A stretch of 64,000 nt of DNA from Marinoscillum pacificum (GCF_024714495.1 NZ_JAMZMJ010000002.1:524673-588672), one strand, 5' to 3'; positions 47,391 to 55,881 are shown, numbered from the stretch's first letter. Notes: generated by a model from the letters alone, not told the origin. Program-made: numbers and translations.

Positions 47391-47930
47391 CTAAAATCGA
47401 AATCTAAGACCAGTAGTCCAGGAGAAATACCCCCTGGATTCTTGTTTGTGTTTTGCTCGGAGGTAATTTCCCTCTCCAAAGACAGAAAACTTGGGAGTGA
47501 TTCGATATTCGGCACCGGCACCTATTTGACCGATTAATAAAGTGGTTGTGATATGATCCCTATCTCTGCTCGTACCCGTAGATACTATTCGCTGCTGCAT
47601 CCCAATTTCCGCTTTACCATAAACTCCAAATCGGTGGCTTGAAACAACATATTCTTTTAAGAATAAACTAGCACTCCACTGATGTTGATGAACACCCTGG
47701 TATGAATAACCAATATTAGAACCAACCACACTGTGATTGGTAATCCATCTTCCGTACCCGATGGTAAAGTAATCATTAGACGCTGGAGAATTGATCTTAC
47801 TATTGTAGATCTCATTCCACCGATTATAGTTTAGACCAATCTCGTTGGTTCCTTTTAGGTTCACCCTATTCGATTGACCATAGGCCATGCTAGCCAATAG
47901 CATTAGGATCATTAAAGCTGTGTTTTTCAT
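47391..47930 (-). CDS. Outer-membrane beta-barrel protein, paralogue 2 (179 aa)
   Basis: Tandem paralogue of the gene 83 bp downstream. The signal peptides are almost identical (MKNTALMILMLLASMAYGQS), and KGTNEIGLNYN, the YGRW strand and the GAEYRITPK strand recur. The last strand ends in FRF. Divergence is concentrated in the loops (for example TIGYGRWITNHSVVGSN against TELAVGYGRWVSDYMVVGGN), as expected when surface loops diversify. The function is unknown. Confidence 0.8.
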   Translation of the reverse strand: MKNTALMILMLLASMAYGQSNRVNLKGTNEIGLNYNRWNEIYNSKINSPASNDYFTIGYGRWITNHSVVGSNIGYSYQGVHQHQWSASLFLKEYVVSSHRFGVYGKAEIGMQQRIVSTGTSRDRDHITTTLLIGQIGAGAEYRITPKFSVFGEGNYLRAKHKQESRGYFSWTTGLRFRF

Positions 47931-48079
47931 AAATAAGTGAGTTTGATTAAATAGCTATGAATCAAACATATCACAGATCTAAAAACAGCAGAATGATTTT
48001 AACAATCGTTAACTAGCACTTTAACACCAGTTAACTGTTCTTATAAAGATTTTCACAATTTTTTGTAATTACTTTCCTC

Positions 48080-49051
48080 TTAAGCTCCCTCTCTTGCCGC
48101 TTTTACAGCCTGCCCCAATTGGTAAACAGCCATTGCATAGAGCTTGCTGTGATTGTATCGAGTTATCACGTAAAAGTTATTGAACCCAAACCAATATTCT
48201 TTTGATCCATCTTCATGATCGAGTTCTATCAACGCAGCTTTTGCTGATGGCGACATATTGCCAGACGGCATGTATCCCATATCGCTGTAATACCTCAATG
48301 AATTACTTGGTTTTACCGATTTGGCACTTACTTCTTGTGGATTGATAATACTTGAAACCTTCATAGTCACTCCCTCACCTGTTTCCCATCTGTGGACTTT
48401 CAAATAATTAGCTACTGATGCAATGGCATCTTCTGGAGTCAACAGATCTCGCGTACCATCATCGAAACTTTTCGCATACGCCTCATAACTACTCGGCATG
48501 AACTGACAGTACCCCATGGCACCCGCATAAGATCCTTTCACCGTGTAGATATCCAGGTTTTCCTTTTTAGCAAGTGTTAGATAGTTTTCCAACTCCGCTT
48601 TGAAGAAAGATGAACGCTTTGGATAACCAAAAGCCAGGGTATACAAAGCATCAAGAACCCGATAAGAACCTTTGATTCTCCCAAAATAGGTTTCCACACC
48701 AATAATCCCGATAATAGCCTCCTCAGCTACTCCGGATTCTTCACTGACCTGACGAATCACGTCTGCATATTCATCCCAGAATTTAACCCCAGCTTCAATA
48801 CGCTCATCTTTCATGAAGATATTGCGGTAGCGCTCCCACGTCATGGTGCCTTCTGCAGGCTTACTAATTTTATCAATGATTGACTGGTCATATTTCGCAG
48901 CATTCATAATGACTGTCAGATCCTCTCTGGAATAATCCGTCCGCTCAGCAACTTGCCTAACAAATTCCGAAACTTTTGCCTCATCGATTTGTGCAAACAA
49001 TGAAGTGCTGATGAAAAATACTGCTAATAAACTGCCCCCTTTTCTAATCAT
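48080..49051 (-). CDS. mltB: Lytic murein transglycosylase B-like (323 aa)
   Basis: Periplasmic enzyme that cleaves the MurNAc-GlcNAc bond of peptidoglycan with formation of anhydro-MurNAc. It has a signal peptide (GGSLLAVFFISTSLFAQ) without a lipobox Cys. The SLT_2/MltB catalytic domain has Glu120 in GIIGVETYFGRIKGSYRVLD as general acid, then GSYAGAMGYCQFMPSSYEAYA and LTPEDAIASVANYL. The final segment (GFNNFYVITRYNHSKLYAMAV) is also typical of MltB. It looks soluble or periplasmic rather than lipid-anchored as in E. coli MltB. Confidence 0.92.
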   Translation of the reverse strand: MIRKGGSLLAVFFISTSLFAQIDEAKVSEFVRQVAERTDYSREDLTVIMNAAKYDQSIIDKISKPAEGTMTWERYRNIFMKDERIEAGVKFWDEYADVIRQVSEESGVAEEAIIGIIGVETYFGRIKGSYRVLDALYTLAFGYPKRSSFFKAELENYLTLAKKENLDIYTVKGSYAGAMGYCQFMPSSYEAYAKSFDDGTRDLLTPEDAIASVANYLKVHRWETGEGVTMKVSSIINPQEVSAKSVKPSNSLRYYSDMGYMPSGNMSPSAKAALIELDHEDGSKEYWFGFNNFYVITRYNHSKLYAMAVYQLGQAVKAAREGA

Positions 49052-49165
49052 TCTCTCAATTTTTATTATCCTTTTTCAAAGATGATACGTTTTATCAGAT
49101 ATTAAACCCAAATTATGCTTTAATGCATAATTTGCCTTGGGCTGACGAATCGCTAAAAGGCGAAT

Positions 49166-49243
49166 GTCAGGTCGGTCCGCCGCAGCGGTTACCCCATGAC
49201 GTAAAGTCAGGGTGTGACAAGCAAAGCTCCGTCATCACCTGAC
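49166..49243. repeat. Highly structured palindromic element in a 308-bp gap
   Basis: A 78-base cloverleaf-like element. The outer 7-bp stem is GTCAGGT (49166-49172) with ACCTGAC (49237-49243). Inside are three hairpins in a row: CCGC/GCGG; ACCC-bulge-TGAC with GTCAGGGT; and GTG-GAC with GTC-CAC enclosing AGC/GCT. It is clearly more GC-rich than the flanks. It lacks the D- and T-loop motifs of a tRNA. It could be a mobile palindromic repeat or a structured RNA. The remainder of 49052-49359 shows only the promoter region of the next gene. Confidence 0.5.
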
Positions 49244-49359
49244 AAATTATTCTTGATTAAAGAATTATTTCGTCAATATTCAATTGAATATTACGGGTTA
49301 AAACTCAATAATCGGGCCACCTTGATTTTAATGTTAATCTGTTCAATTAATTTTATGAC

Positions 49360-50109
49360 ATGAGATCATTGGTGATATTTTTTGCAACCGCCTTATTATT
49401 TACATTCTGTAGTACTCCTGAGGAATTCAAATTTGACGAATTAACTATCGTCACTAGAGATTCTGAAGCATTGAGTCAATGGTATTCCAAAAACTTTGGC
49501 TTTATGGATAGCAAGGATCACTCACTGCTTTACCATGAAAATGTGACCATTAAGCTTACTCAAAACACTGAGGCAAAATATCGTGACTCGGTTGAGAGTG
49601 CTTACAATGTCAACTACCTCCCTGGAATATTTAAATTCGGCTTCAAAACCAATCAATTTGATGGGCTAGTGGAGCATTTGAAAAAAAATGGAGTAGAGTT
49701 TCATGGTGGCATTATGCAAGACACCATTCTCAATAGAAGGATGATTCTTGTTAAAGACCCTGAGGCCAACTATATCCAACTATTCGAAGACAATGGTCAA
49801 GACAAATTAATGCCCTATTTCATCAGTTTAATTACAGAAGATATCGGCGGTCAGGAAAAGTGGTATCAAATGAATTTCCCTTTGGATAGAACACACGTGT
49901 TTGATCGGGAGAATCCAGAGGTATTCATCCGTGTCCTAGGTGGAGATGAAGTGGCAATAGAATTAATCCAACCTGAGAAAACCAACATTCAAAAGGAACT
50001 CGACTATTCTCAAATAACAGGGTTTTACTCTATAACCATTACTGGTGCAGGAATTGCTTTTGAAAAAGATGCCGAGGGTAACCTGATCTACAATACGCCC
50101 AAAAACTAA
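49360..50109 (+). CDS. Exported lipoprotein with VOC/glyoxalase-like fold (249 aa)
   Basis: Lipobox Cys17 in LLFTFCSTPE predicts a lipid-anchored protein. The mature part resembles two vicinal-oxygen-chelate (glyoxalase/bleomycin-resistance) modules: FDELTIVTRDSEALSQWYSKNFGF ... FKFGFKTNQFDGLVEHLKKNGV ... ILVKDPEANYIQLFED, then a diverged second module. The metal-site residues are not clearly conserved, so a binding rather than catalytic role is possible. An extracytoplasmic VOC lipoprotein is uncommon. The gene ends convergently, with a 4-bp overlap, against the H-NOX gene. Confidence 0.75.
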   Translation: MRSLVIFFATALLFTFCSTPEEFKFDELTIVTRDSEALSQWYSKNFGFMDSKDHSLLYHENVTIKLTQNTEAKYRDSVESAYNVNYLPGIFKFGFKTNQFDGLVEHLKKNGVEFHGGIMQDTILNRRMILVKDPEANYIQLFEDNGQDKLMPYFISLITEDIGGQEKWYQMNFPLDRTHVFDRENPEVFIRVLGGDEVAIELIQPEKTNIQKELDYSQITGFYSITITGAGIAFEKDAEGNLIYNTPKN

Positions 50110-50684
50110 GCTTTTTGGGCTTGTAACTGATTTTCAATAAGGTATTCTGGAACTTCCTGATGAAATGTTAATAAAACGATGTGCTCACTTTTCTTTTCAA
50201 TCTCGGTATAATCCCCGAACTTTTTATTTAGTCCTTTCACAAGAGAAATAAACAGATCAATCAGATTGCGATCAGATTTGTAAAACAACTCAAGCACATT
50301 GTCTGCCTTCCAATTGTAAACAAATCTTGGAGGATAGGCATTCGGGATATGATTGGTTACTGTTTCATGTACTCTATCCAGTTTGGTCACAGCCTCCTTG
50401 GTAGAATTCATCCCACGGTAAAACACTCCATAAACTTTTGGAGAGTATTCTACACACCAATGTTCTCCAAATTCATCAAACAATTGACTAAGCTCAATTC
50501 CAATAATATTAGCCGATAAGACAAACAATTCAATGCTTTGAACTTCGTCGATATCATCTCTTATTTTTGTGCCATAGCTAAAGTCTTCTCCAAGACCAGC
50601 TCCTTTGGTTACCTGCGTCCAGGCATCTTCACCATGGTATTTAATAATTGTCTCTTCAAGACAATAGTGAATAGTTCCTTTCAT
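50106..50684 (-). CDS. Stand-alone H-NOX heme sensor of NO/O2 (192 aa)
   Basis: Heme-nitric-oxide/oxygen-binding protein. The N-terminus MKGTIHYCLEETIIKYHGED, the proximal heme ligand His106 (KLDRVHETV) and the heme-propionate-binding motif Y-x-S-x-R (Tyr135-Lys-Ser-Asp-Arg139) are all present, and the length matches single-domain H-NOX proteins. These normally regulate a histidine kinase or a cyclic-di-GMP enzyme encoded next door. None is adjacent here; the upstream neighbour is an FMN glutamate-synthase-like gene. The partner is therefore unknown. Confidence 0.88.
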   Translation of the reverse strand: MKGTIHYCLEETIIKYHGEDAWTQVTKGAGLGEDFSYGTKIRDDIDEVQSIELFVLSANIIGIELSQLFDEFGEHWCVEYSPKVYGVFYRGMNSTKEAVTKLDRVHETVTNHIPNAYPPRFVYNWKADNVLELFYKSDRNLIDLFISLVKGLNKKFGDYTEIEKKSEHIVLLTFHQEVPEYLIENQLQAQKA

Positions 50685-50780
50685 AATTATGTCGATGGTT
50701 TGTTGATAGATTGCTTAATGTGAGCAGGTTACAATATCCGACACAAATCATTAGGATCAAAATTTTTCCCTTTTAATTGG

Positions 50781-52286
50781 CTATTCCACTCGATTAAGAA
50801 CCGAATCCGGGAAGTATTTGTTTGTCAACGCTACCATTTCATCTCCTTTTACAAACATATCGATGGTAATATCATCTGTATGAGCCACTCCACAGGCACC
50901 CAAAAGCTCCAAAACGGCATGAATTGTATTGTGATGAAACTTGTACACTCGCTCGGCTTTGTCTTTCACCACGAGTCCTTTCGTAAGCATTTTATTGGTA
51001 GTAGCTACTCCCGTTGGACAAGAATTGTTGTTGCATCGAAGCGCCTGGATACATCCCACAGAAAACATAAACGCTCTTGCTGAATTACAGATATCTGCAC
51101 CAAGTGCACGCATTCTAAGAATAGAAAAAGCAGTAAGCACTTTACCACTTGCAACGATTTTAATTTCGTCTCTAAGTTTGAATTTAACCAACGTGCGATT
51201 CACAAAAATTAGTGCCGGCTCTAGAGGTAAACCAACGGAATCCGAGAATTCGAGCGGTGCAGCTCCAGTTCCTCCTTCAGCACCATCCACAGTGATGAAG
51301 TCCGGCCAAATCTGCAATTCCACCATTTTCTCAACCAAAGCAATGAACTCTTCTGTTCGGCCAACACACAACTTGAACCCTACAGGTTTACCCTTCGATA
51401 GGTCTCTCAGCTGCTTAATGAAATGAAGCAAATCCTCCGGCCCATGAATGTCCCGGTGACTTGGAGGTGAAATGATTGTGGTATGTGGTTGTACACCACG
51501 TATCTTGGCAATTTCTTCATTGTTTTTAGAAGCCGGGAGTACTCCTCCATGACCAGGTTTAGCACCTTGAGACAACTTAATCTCTATCATCTTCACTTCC
51601 GGAAGTGCGGCTTTTTCTTCAAACTTTTCCGGATCAAAACCACCGTCTTCACGGCGGCATCCAAAATAGCCAGTACCTATTTGCCAGACCAAATCTCCCC
51701 CCTGCAAATGGTAATGCGAGACTGAGCCTTCACCAGTGTTATGATAGAAATTCCCTTTTTTCGCCCCCAGGTTTAGCGACATGGTCGCATTCTTGCTAAG
51801 TGCTCCATAGCTCATAGCCGACACATTCAATACCGAGGCACTGTAGGGTTGACGACATTCACCACTTCCAATAGTTACTCTTGGAAATTCCTTCACCGGA
51901 GGAGTCGCATACATCGAATGCCTGATCGCCTCATAGTGATCATTGTTGATCTCCAATTGTGTACCGAATGGATGTGTATCATTTACTCCTTTCGATCTTC
52001 GGTAAACCAGCGCTCTGTGATTACGACTAAATGGCTTACCATCGGTGGTTCTTTCTATAAAATATTGTTGAATCTCCGGACTAATGGATTCAAAGAAGTA
52101 TCTAAAATATCCTAATAATGGAAAATTTCTAAGGATGGTATGGTTGGACTGAACTCGATTATAAAACCCAATAAGAGCAAGAGGACCCAATACCATATAG
52201 CTCCACCACCATCCTGGAAAATAATATCCTAAAACCCCAACAGTGATTAAAATGATTGGAGTGAGAATGTAAAAAGTATGTCGCAT
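50781..52286 (-). CDS. Membrane-anchored FMN-binding glutamate synthase-like protein (501 aa)
   Basis: Homologue of the FMN/Fe-S synthase domain of the glutamate synthase large subunit, made as a separate protein. Two N-terminal membrane helices (FYILTPIILITVGVLGYYF and WWSYMVLGPLALIGFY) anchor it. The TIM-barrel domain contains GEGSVSHYHLQGGDLVWQIG, KPGHGGVLPASKNNEEIA, FITVDGAEGGTGAAPLEF and the Cys-rich IQALRCNNNSCPTGVATTN. No glutaminase domain is present. The true reaction of this stand-alone subfamily is unsettled. The H-NOX gene follows after 96 bp on the same strand and could be co-transcribed. Confidence 0.88.
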   Translation of the reverse strand: MRHTFYILTPIILITVGVLGYYFPGWWWSYMVLGPLALIGFYNRVQSNHTILRNFPLLGYFRYFFESISPEIQQYFIERTTDGKPFSRNHRALVYRRSKGVNDTHPFGTQLEINNDHYEAIRHSMYATPPVKEFPRVTIGSGECRQPYSASVLNVSAMSYGALSKNATMSLNLGAKKGNFYHNTGEGSVSHYHLQGGDLVWQIGTGYFGCRREDGGFDPEKFEEKAALPEVKMIEIKLSQGAKPGHGGVLPASKNNEEIAKIRGVQPHTTIISPPSHRDIHGPEDLLHFIKQLRDLSKGKPVGFKLCVGRTEEFIALVEKMVELQIWPDFITVDGAEGGTGAAPLEFSDSVGLPLEPALIFVNRTLVKFKLRDEIKIVASGKVLTAFSILRMRALGADICNSARAFMFSVGCIQALRCNNNSCPTGVATTNKMLTKGLVVKDKAERVYKFHHNTIHAVLELLGACGVAHTDDITIDMFVKGDEMVALTNKYFPDSVLNRVE

Positions 52287-52344
52287 ATTGAATGAATTTC
52301 AAACAATATACGAAGCATTTAGAGGATTACAATGTTTCGATTTT

Positions 52345-52695
52345 TTAACCTATTGCATTTGCAACAGCCTCGACATTCTTCTTACTATTTCCGATAAAGA
52401 TCTGACCATCAATGATAAAAACAGGCCTTTTCAGAAAAGTATATTCATCCAGAATGTATTGTTTGTAATCTTCTTCTGATAAAGTTTTTTCTTTCAATCC
52501 AAGCTCTTTGTACTTGCGAGCTACTCTAGAGAACAAACTTTCATAAGAACCTGCCAGCTCTTTCATTTCCTCCAGCTGTGTCTCGGTGATTTTTTCAGTT
52601 TTGATATCCTGATATTCAAATTCATCTCCAATACCCAATTCCTTAATAATTCGCTGACAGGTATTGCAAGTAGATAAATGGTATACTTTTTTCAT
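52345..52695 (-). CDS. ArsC/Spx-family thioredoxin-fold protein (116 aa)
   Basis: Arsenate-reductase-like protein with an active-site Cys10-x-x-Cys13 (STCNTCQR). The ArsC/Spx pattern follows: FEYQDIKTEKITETQLEEM ... FSRVARKYKELGL ... YILDEYTFLKRPVFIIDG. The RPVFIIDG segment places it in the ArsC/YffB/Spx group. With no ars operon nearby it is more likely a redox or glutathione-related enzyme than a true arsenate reductase. Not in an obvious operon. Confidence 0.85.
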   Translation of the reverse strand: MKKVYHLSTCNTCQRIIKELGIGDEFEYQDIKTEKITETQLEEMKELAGSYESLFSRVARKYKELGLKEKTLSEEDYKQYILDEYTFLKRPVFIIDGQIFIGNSKKNVEAVANAIG

Positions 52696-52785
52696 CGGGT
52701 TTAATGTCTTTATTTAAAGAGGCAAAAGTAGTGTTTTTGGAAAAAGTTAAACGCGATATACGCCTATCATATCAACTCTATTCTG

Positions 52786-53250
52786 TCACCAACTACTAAA
52801 CGGCTTTTTAATCAAAGAAGAATTGAAATACCGATCGTCATGAGAAACTTCTTCACCAATCCAATCAGGTAACTCGAAGCTTTCATCCTCACTTGACAAT
52901 TCTATTTCTGCTACGGTAAGACCTTTATTCTCCCCTTCAAATTCATCAATTTCCCAGGTCTTTCCCTGATACTTAACAATAAACCGAGTCTTCTCAATCA
53001 ATGGAGGCTCACACAGTTTCAACATTAATTCAGCATCAACCAATGGAATTTCATATTCAAATTCTTGCCTCACAGTATTTTGCGATTTGCCTTTAATGGT
53101 CAAAAAGGCCGTACTATTCTTGACCCTGACTCTTACTGTTCTTTCAGCATTTGAATTTAAATATCCCTGCTTAATCAAGTTTTCTTCCTCCACCAGCTTT
53201 CGCCAATCTGAGTTCTTCAACAAGAATTTACGCTCAATTTCCAATCCCAT
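52786..53250 (-). CDS. CYTH/triphosphate tunnel enzyme (154 aa)
   Basis: Member of the CYTH superfamily, which hydrolyses triphosphates (tripolyphosphatase, thiamine triphosphatase) using divalent metals. The signature EIERKFL is at residues 4-10. Later strands carry basic residues into the tunnel (TVRVRVKNSTAFLTIKGK) and paired acidic residues (WEIDEFEGENKGLTVAEIEL). I start at the ATG at 53250; an in-frame TTG 12 bases upstream is less likely. The substrate cannot be told. Confidence 0.88.
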   Translation of the reverse strand: MGLEIERKFLLKNSDWRKLVEEENLIKQGYLNSNAERTVRVRVKNSTAFLTIKGKSQNTVRQEFEYEIPLVDAELMLKLCEPPLIEKTRFIVKYQGKTWEIDEFEGENKGLTVAEIELSSEDESFELPDWIGEEVSHDDRYFNSSLIKKPFSSW

Positions 53251-53390
53251 AACTACACCCAATTTGTTTACTTTGACCTAATAATCCGTCTTAGACAAAT
53301 CTACTTGACTGACCATTTTTGAAATCAAGTCCAATGATCTTTTTTATTGAGGTGTGCTTGTGAGTATATCAGTTTTAATGGTTGTAACAT

Positions 53391-53858
53391 TTATTCAAAT
53401 TCTGGCCAAATGACTGTTTCATTATCATCTTCATATCTTGGAAATAAGGAAATTGAGTCCACTTTTCCATCTTGTATCCAAACAGATAAACCAAGTGAAT
53501 CGATTACATAATCTTTTGAATTGAGATCTTGAAAATCTGACTCAAGAACTAGGTCTCGAATTTTGAGCTTATCCGCTCGTGCTAAAAACCCTTCTTCAGA
53601 TAAACCTATTAGTCTTAAACCCTTAAACTCTGTCATCACTGACTCGAAAGTGATTGATGATAACCTGAAATCATCTTCAGATGAAAATGTTAACTCAATT
53701 TCTAGATTCGGGTATTTGAAGATTTTGTTTGTAGTGCCATCCGAATAACCTTCACTATCTACTGACTGTGGCTCACCCAATCGAACCTGTACTTCCTTCT
53801 GACTAAGCCCGAGATATATATCCCCAAATCCCACAAATGGTTCTATCAATAGTTTCAT
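53391..53858 (-). CDS. Hypothetical protein (155 aa)
   Basis: Not recognised. Soluble, acidic, mainly beta-strand prediction, without signal peptide or membrane segments. A starting motif FGDIYLGLSQKEVQVRLGEP resembles short helix-turn segments seen in SmpA/BamE-like or immunity-type proteins, but this is not enough for a call. It is a single-gene unit between the CYTH gene and the sugar dehydrogenase gene. Confidence 0.5.
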   Translation of the reverse strand: MKLLIEPFVGFGDIYLGLSQKEVQVRLGEPQSVDSEGYSDGTTNKIFKYPNLEIELTFSSEDDFRLSSITFESVMTEFKGLRLIGLSEEGFLARADKLKIRDLVLESDFQDLNSKDYVIDSLGLSVWIQDGKVDSISLFPRYEDDNETVIWPEFE

Positions 53859-54053
53859 GTACGAAATCTATCATTATTTAAGTCAGTGCCCCTCTTAATT
53901 AAGACAATAGTTAACCGAAAAAGCGCATACGTTACTCCTATCTGATTTAACGCTATTGGTAACAATATTGATCAGTGAAATTAATTGTACCAAGGTATTA
54001 TAACCCAAAAACAGGACAGGCGATTTTCAACACAAAACAATAGACAAAGAACC

Positions 54054-55127
54054 TTACTTCATCACTAGTTTCAACACACCTTTTCCTTCCACTCCAAGGT
54101 ATACAAAACCATCCGGTCCTTGTCTCACCACACGCACTCGACCGATACCTTCGAGCATTTTGTTTTCTTCTACAATTTTGTTGTCCTTCATCACACATCG
54201 GTGCAAATAGCCAAACTTCAATGACCCAACTAATAGGTCACCTTTCAGACTGCCATACTCGCTGGAGGTCACAAAATCCATCCCACTTGGAGCGATAGAC
54301 GGCACCCAATAAATCTGAGGCTGCTCCATTCCTTCCTTTTTGGTAATGTCCGTAAACTTGGTCCCGTTGTAGTTCACACCGTAAGAAATCACCGGCCAAC
54401 CGTAGTTTTTCTTTGGCTGAATCAAATTGACCTCATCGCCTCCCATAGGGCCATGCTCATGTTCCCAGATTTCTCCTGTGAACGGGTTCAAAGCCAACCC
54501 TTGCGGATTTCTATGACCATAAGAATAGATCGTCTGCATGGCGATCGGGTTGCCATTGTACGGATTGTCTGACGGTACGCTGCCATCATCGTTCATTCGG
54601 TGGATTTTGCCACAGTGATTGTTCAATGCTTGAGGGTTTTCATCTCTATTTCCTCGATCCCCAACTGAAACGTACATATAGCCTTCTTTGTCAAACACAA
54701 TTCTAGATCCATAATGATGTCTGGTTTCTGATGCTGGCTCCGCTTTGAAAACCTCTGCAGACTCTACAAAATTGTTACCTGAAAGCTTTCCTCTCACCAC
54801 CGCTGTTGTGGCTAACTTCTCACCCATTGGCTTGGAATAAGACAAATAGATGTAGCCATTCTGAGCATAGTTTGGATGCACTTTTATATCCAACAATCCT
54901 CCCTGTCCTTCTGCCACCACTTTAGGAGTACCTTTCACTGCCGTCATATTGCCCTTGGATAGTTTGTACAACTGTCCATCTCGCTCAGTGATCAACATGT
55001 CTCCGTTAGGCAACCAATCGATACCCCAGGGCACGTTCACCTCATCAGTAACTAGTTCGGTATCAAAATTTTGCGCTGAAGCAGCCAAGGTTAGCGCTAT
55101 TGTTAAAAAGCTCAATAGGTATTTCAT
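54054..55127 (-). CDS. PQQ-type soluble sugar dehydrogenase, Yli/GSDH family (357 aa)
   Basis: Exported six-bladed beta-propeller enzyme of the glucose/sorbosone dehydrogenase family (aldose sugar dehydrogenase). It has a signal peptide (MKYLLSFLTIALTLAASAQN). The conserved blocks are VPWGIDWLPNGDMLITERDG, EGQGGLLDIKVHPNYAQNGYIYLSYS, HHYGSRIVFDKEGYMYVSVGD and SYGHRNPQGLALNPFTGEIWEHEHGPMGGDEVN. The His and Arg residues of the PQQ pocket (GHRNPQG, HEHGP) are intact. It would oxidise sugars in the periplasm and pass electrons to the respiratory chain. Confidence 0.9.
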   Translation of the reverse strand: MKYLLSFLTIALTLAASAQNFDTELVTDEVNVPWGIDWLPNGDMLITERDGQLYKLSKGNMTAVKGTPKVVAEGQGGLLDIKVHPNYAQNGYIYLSYSKPMGEKLATTAVVRGKLSGNNFVESAEVFKAEPASETRHHYGSRIVFDKEGYMYVSVGDRGNRDENPQALNNHCGKIHRMNDDGSVPSDNPYNGNPIAMQTIYSYGHRNPQGLALNPFTGEIWEHEHGPMGGDEVNLIQPKKNYGWPVISYGVNYNGTKFTDITKKEGMEQPQIYWVPSIAPSGMDFVTSSEYGSLKGDLLVGSLKFGYLHRCVMKDNKIVEENKMLEGIGRVRVVRQGPDGFVYLGVEGKGVLKLVMK

Positions 55128-55307
55128 AATTGCTGAGTTTAACTGATAATCGATTGGGGGACGATTTTGTTCTATGCGAATAACGTCAAATGTGAGATAA
55201 GGGACAAGGGAACGAGCAGATGACTGGTTGAATCAACTAAATGTCACGGTTGAAATTGCCTTTACAATTCTACTTGAATTGCCTTTCGTTTAATGAGAGC
55301 GATGTAC

Positions 55308-55343
55308 TCATCCTTCACGCATGTATACGTTAGCTTTCTTCAT
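55308..55343 (-). pseudogene. HipA N-terminal remnant (11 codons)
   Basis: On the minus strand an ATG at 55343, inside the end of the HipB-like gene, opens a frame reading MKKANVYMREG and then TGA (55308-55310). This matches the usual start of Bacteroidota HipA proteins (M-K/R-K-A-x-V-Y-M), and its 14-bp overlap with the repressor gene is the usual hipB-hipA coupling. Downstream sequence to 55128 shows no HipA motif in any frame. I read this as a hipA gene lost by deletion or replacement after codon 11. Confidence 0.55.
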
Positions 55344-55542
55344 CTCTTTCTGATTGAATTGGACCAAGCTCATGACCAAATAATGATAGAACCTGATTTA
55401 CTTTGTCCATACGTAAACTTGATTTTCCCTGCTCTAAATCCCGAACAAACCTAAGTCCTACACCAGCTTTGAAAGAGAGATCTTCTTGGGTTAACCCAAG
55501 GGATTTCCTCCTATTTTTAACGAATTGGCTCAATTTATTCAT
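55330..55542 (-). CDS. Orphan HipB-like (y4mF-type) XRE repressor (70 aa)
   Basis: Short XRE helix-turn-helix protein close to the HipB/y4mF family (FVKNRRKSLGLTQEDLSFKAGVGLRFVRDLEQGKSSLRMDKVNQVLSLFGHELGPIQ). The domain fills the whole protein. The expected downstream hipA is reduced to an 11-codon stub. The repressor itself is intact and has four candidate operators upstream, so it may persist as a free regulator or an anti-addiction remnant. Confidence 0.88.
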   Translation of the reverse strand: MNKLSQFVKNRRKSLGLTQEDLSFKAGVGLRFVRDLEQGKSSLRMDKVNQVLSLFGHELGPIQSERDEES

Positions 55543-55547
55543 CTAAC

Positions 55548-55688
55548 TATACCTCTTAGGGTATAAAAATACTGATTTAATATTAAAATATACCTTTTCG
55601 GGTATAAAATATATCAAAACAAGATAGTCTATACCCTTTCAGGTATAAACAACGGCAAATTATCTAAATTTATACCTGATTGGGTATA
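55548..55688. promoter_or_regulatory. Four TATACC-N6-GGTATA operators at exact 41-bp spacing
   Basis: Identical-format 18-bp inverted repeats start at 55548, 55589, 55630 and 55671, each TATACC, six variable bases, then GGTATA. The start-to-start distance is exactly 41 bp three times, about four helical turns, so all sites face the same side of the DNA. The format resembles the TATCC-N8-GGATA operators of E. coli HipB. The first lies 5 bp upstream of the HipB-like start. They probably bind this repressor. They could also influence the rightward HTH-PIN genes. Confidence 0.85.
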
Positions 55689-55848
55689 ATAGAAGTGAAG
55701 CTTCCTGCGTCTAAAGATTTTTAATGGATAAAACCCTGGCTTCTATGTAAATGATTTGAGACAAGTCTTTTCTTTTAGAGAGGTGTAAAGAAAATGATAG
55801 TTAGCACCTTTAAAACACTTATCCCTTTTTATCCCAGTCATTTATAAT

Positions 55849-55881
55849 CGAAATAAAAGAAACTCAATTTCGAATATTTCG
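55849..55881 (+). promoter_or_regulatory. CGAAAT/ATTTCG repeats before the HTH-PIN operon
   Basis: CGAAAT at 55849-55854 and ATTTCG at 55867-55872 and 55876-55881 form inverted repeats. TATAATTG follows at about 55885, resembling a -7 box, 37 bp before the HTH antitoxin start. A candidate autoregulatory operator of that antitoxin. Confidence 0.35.

Noticed and set aside
49166..49243. tRNA gene
   Set aside because: The cloverleaf shape and 7-bp outer stem are suggestive, but the GGTTCGA-type T-loop, the D-loop GG and an anticodon loop of seven are missing.
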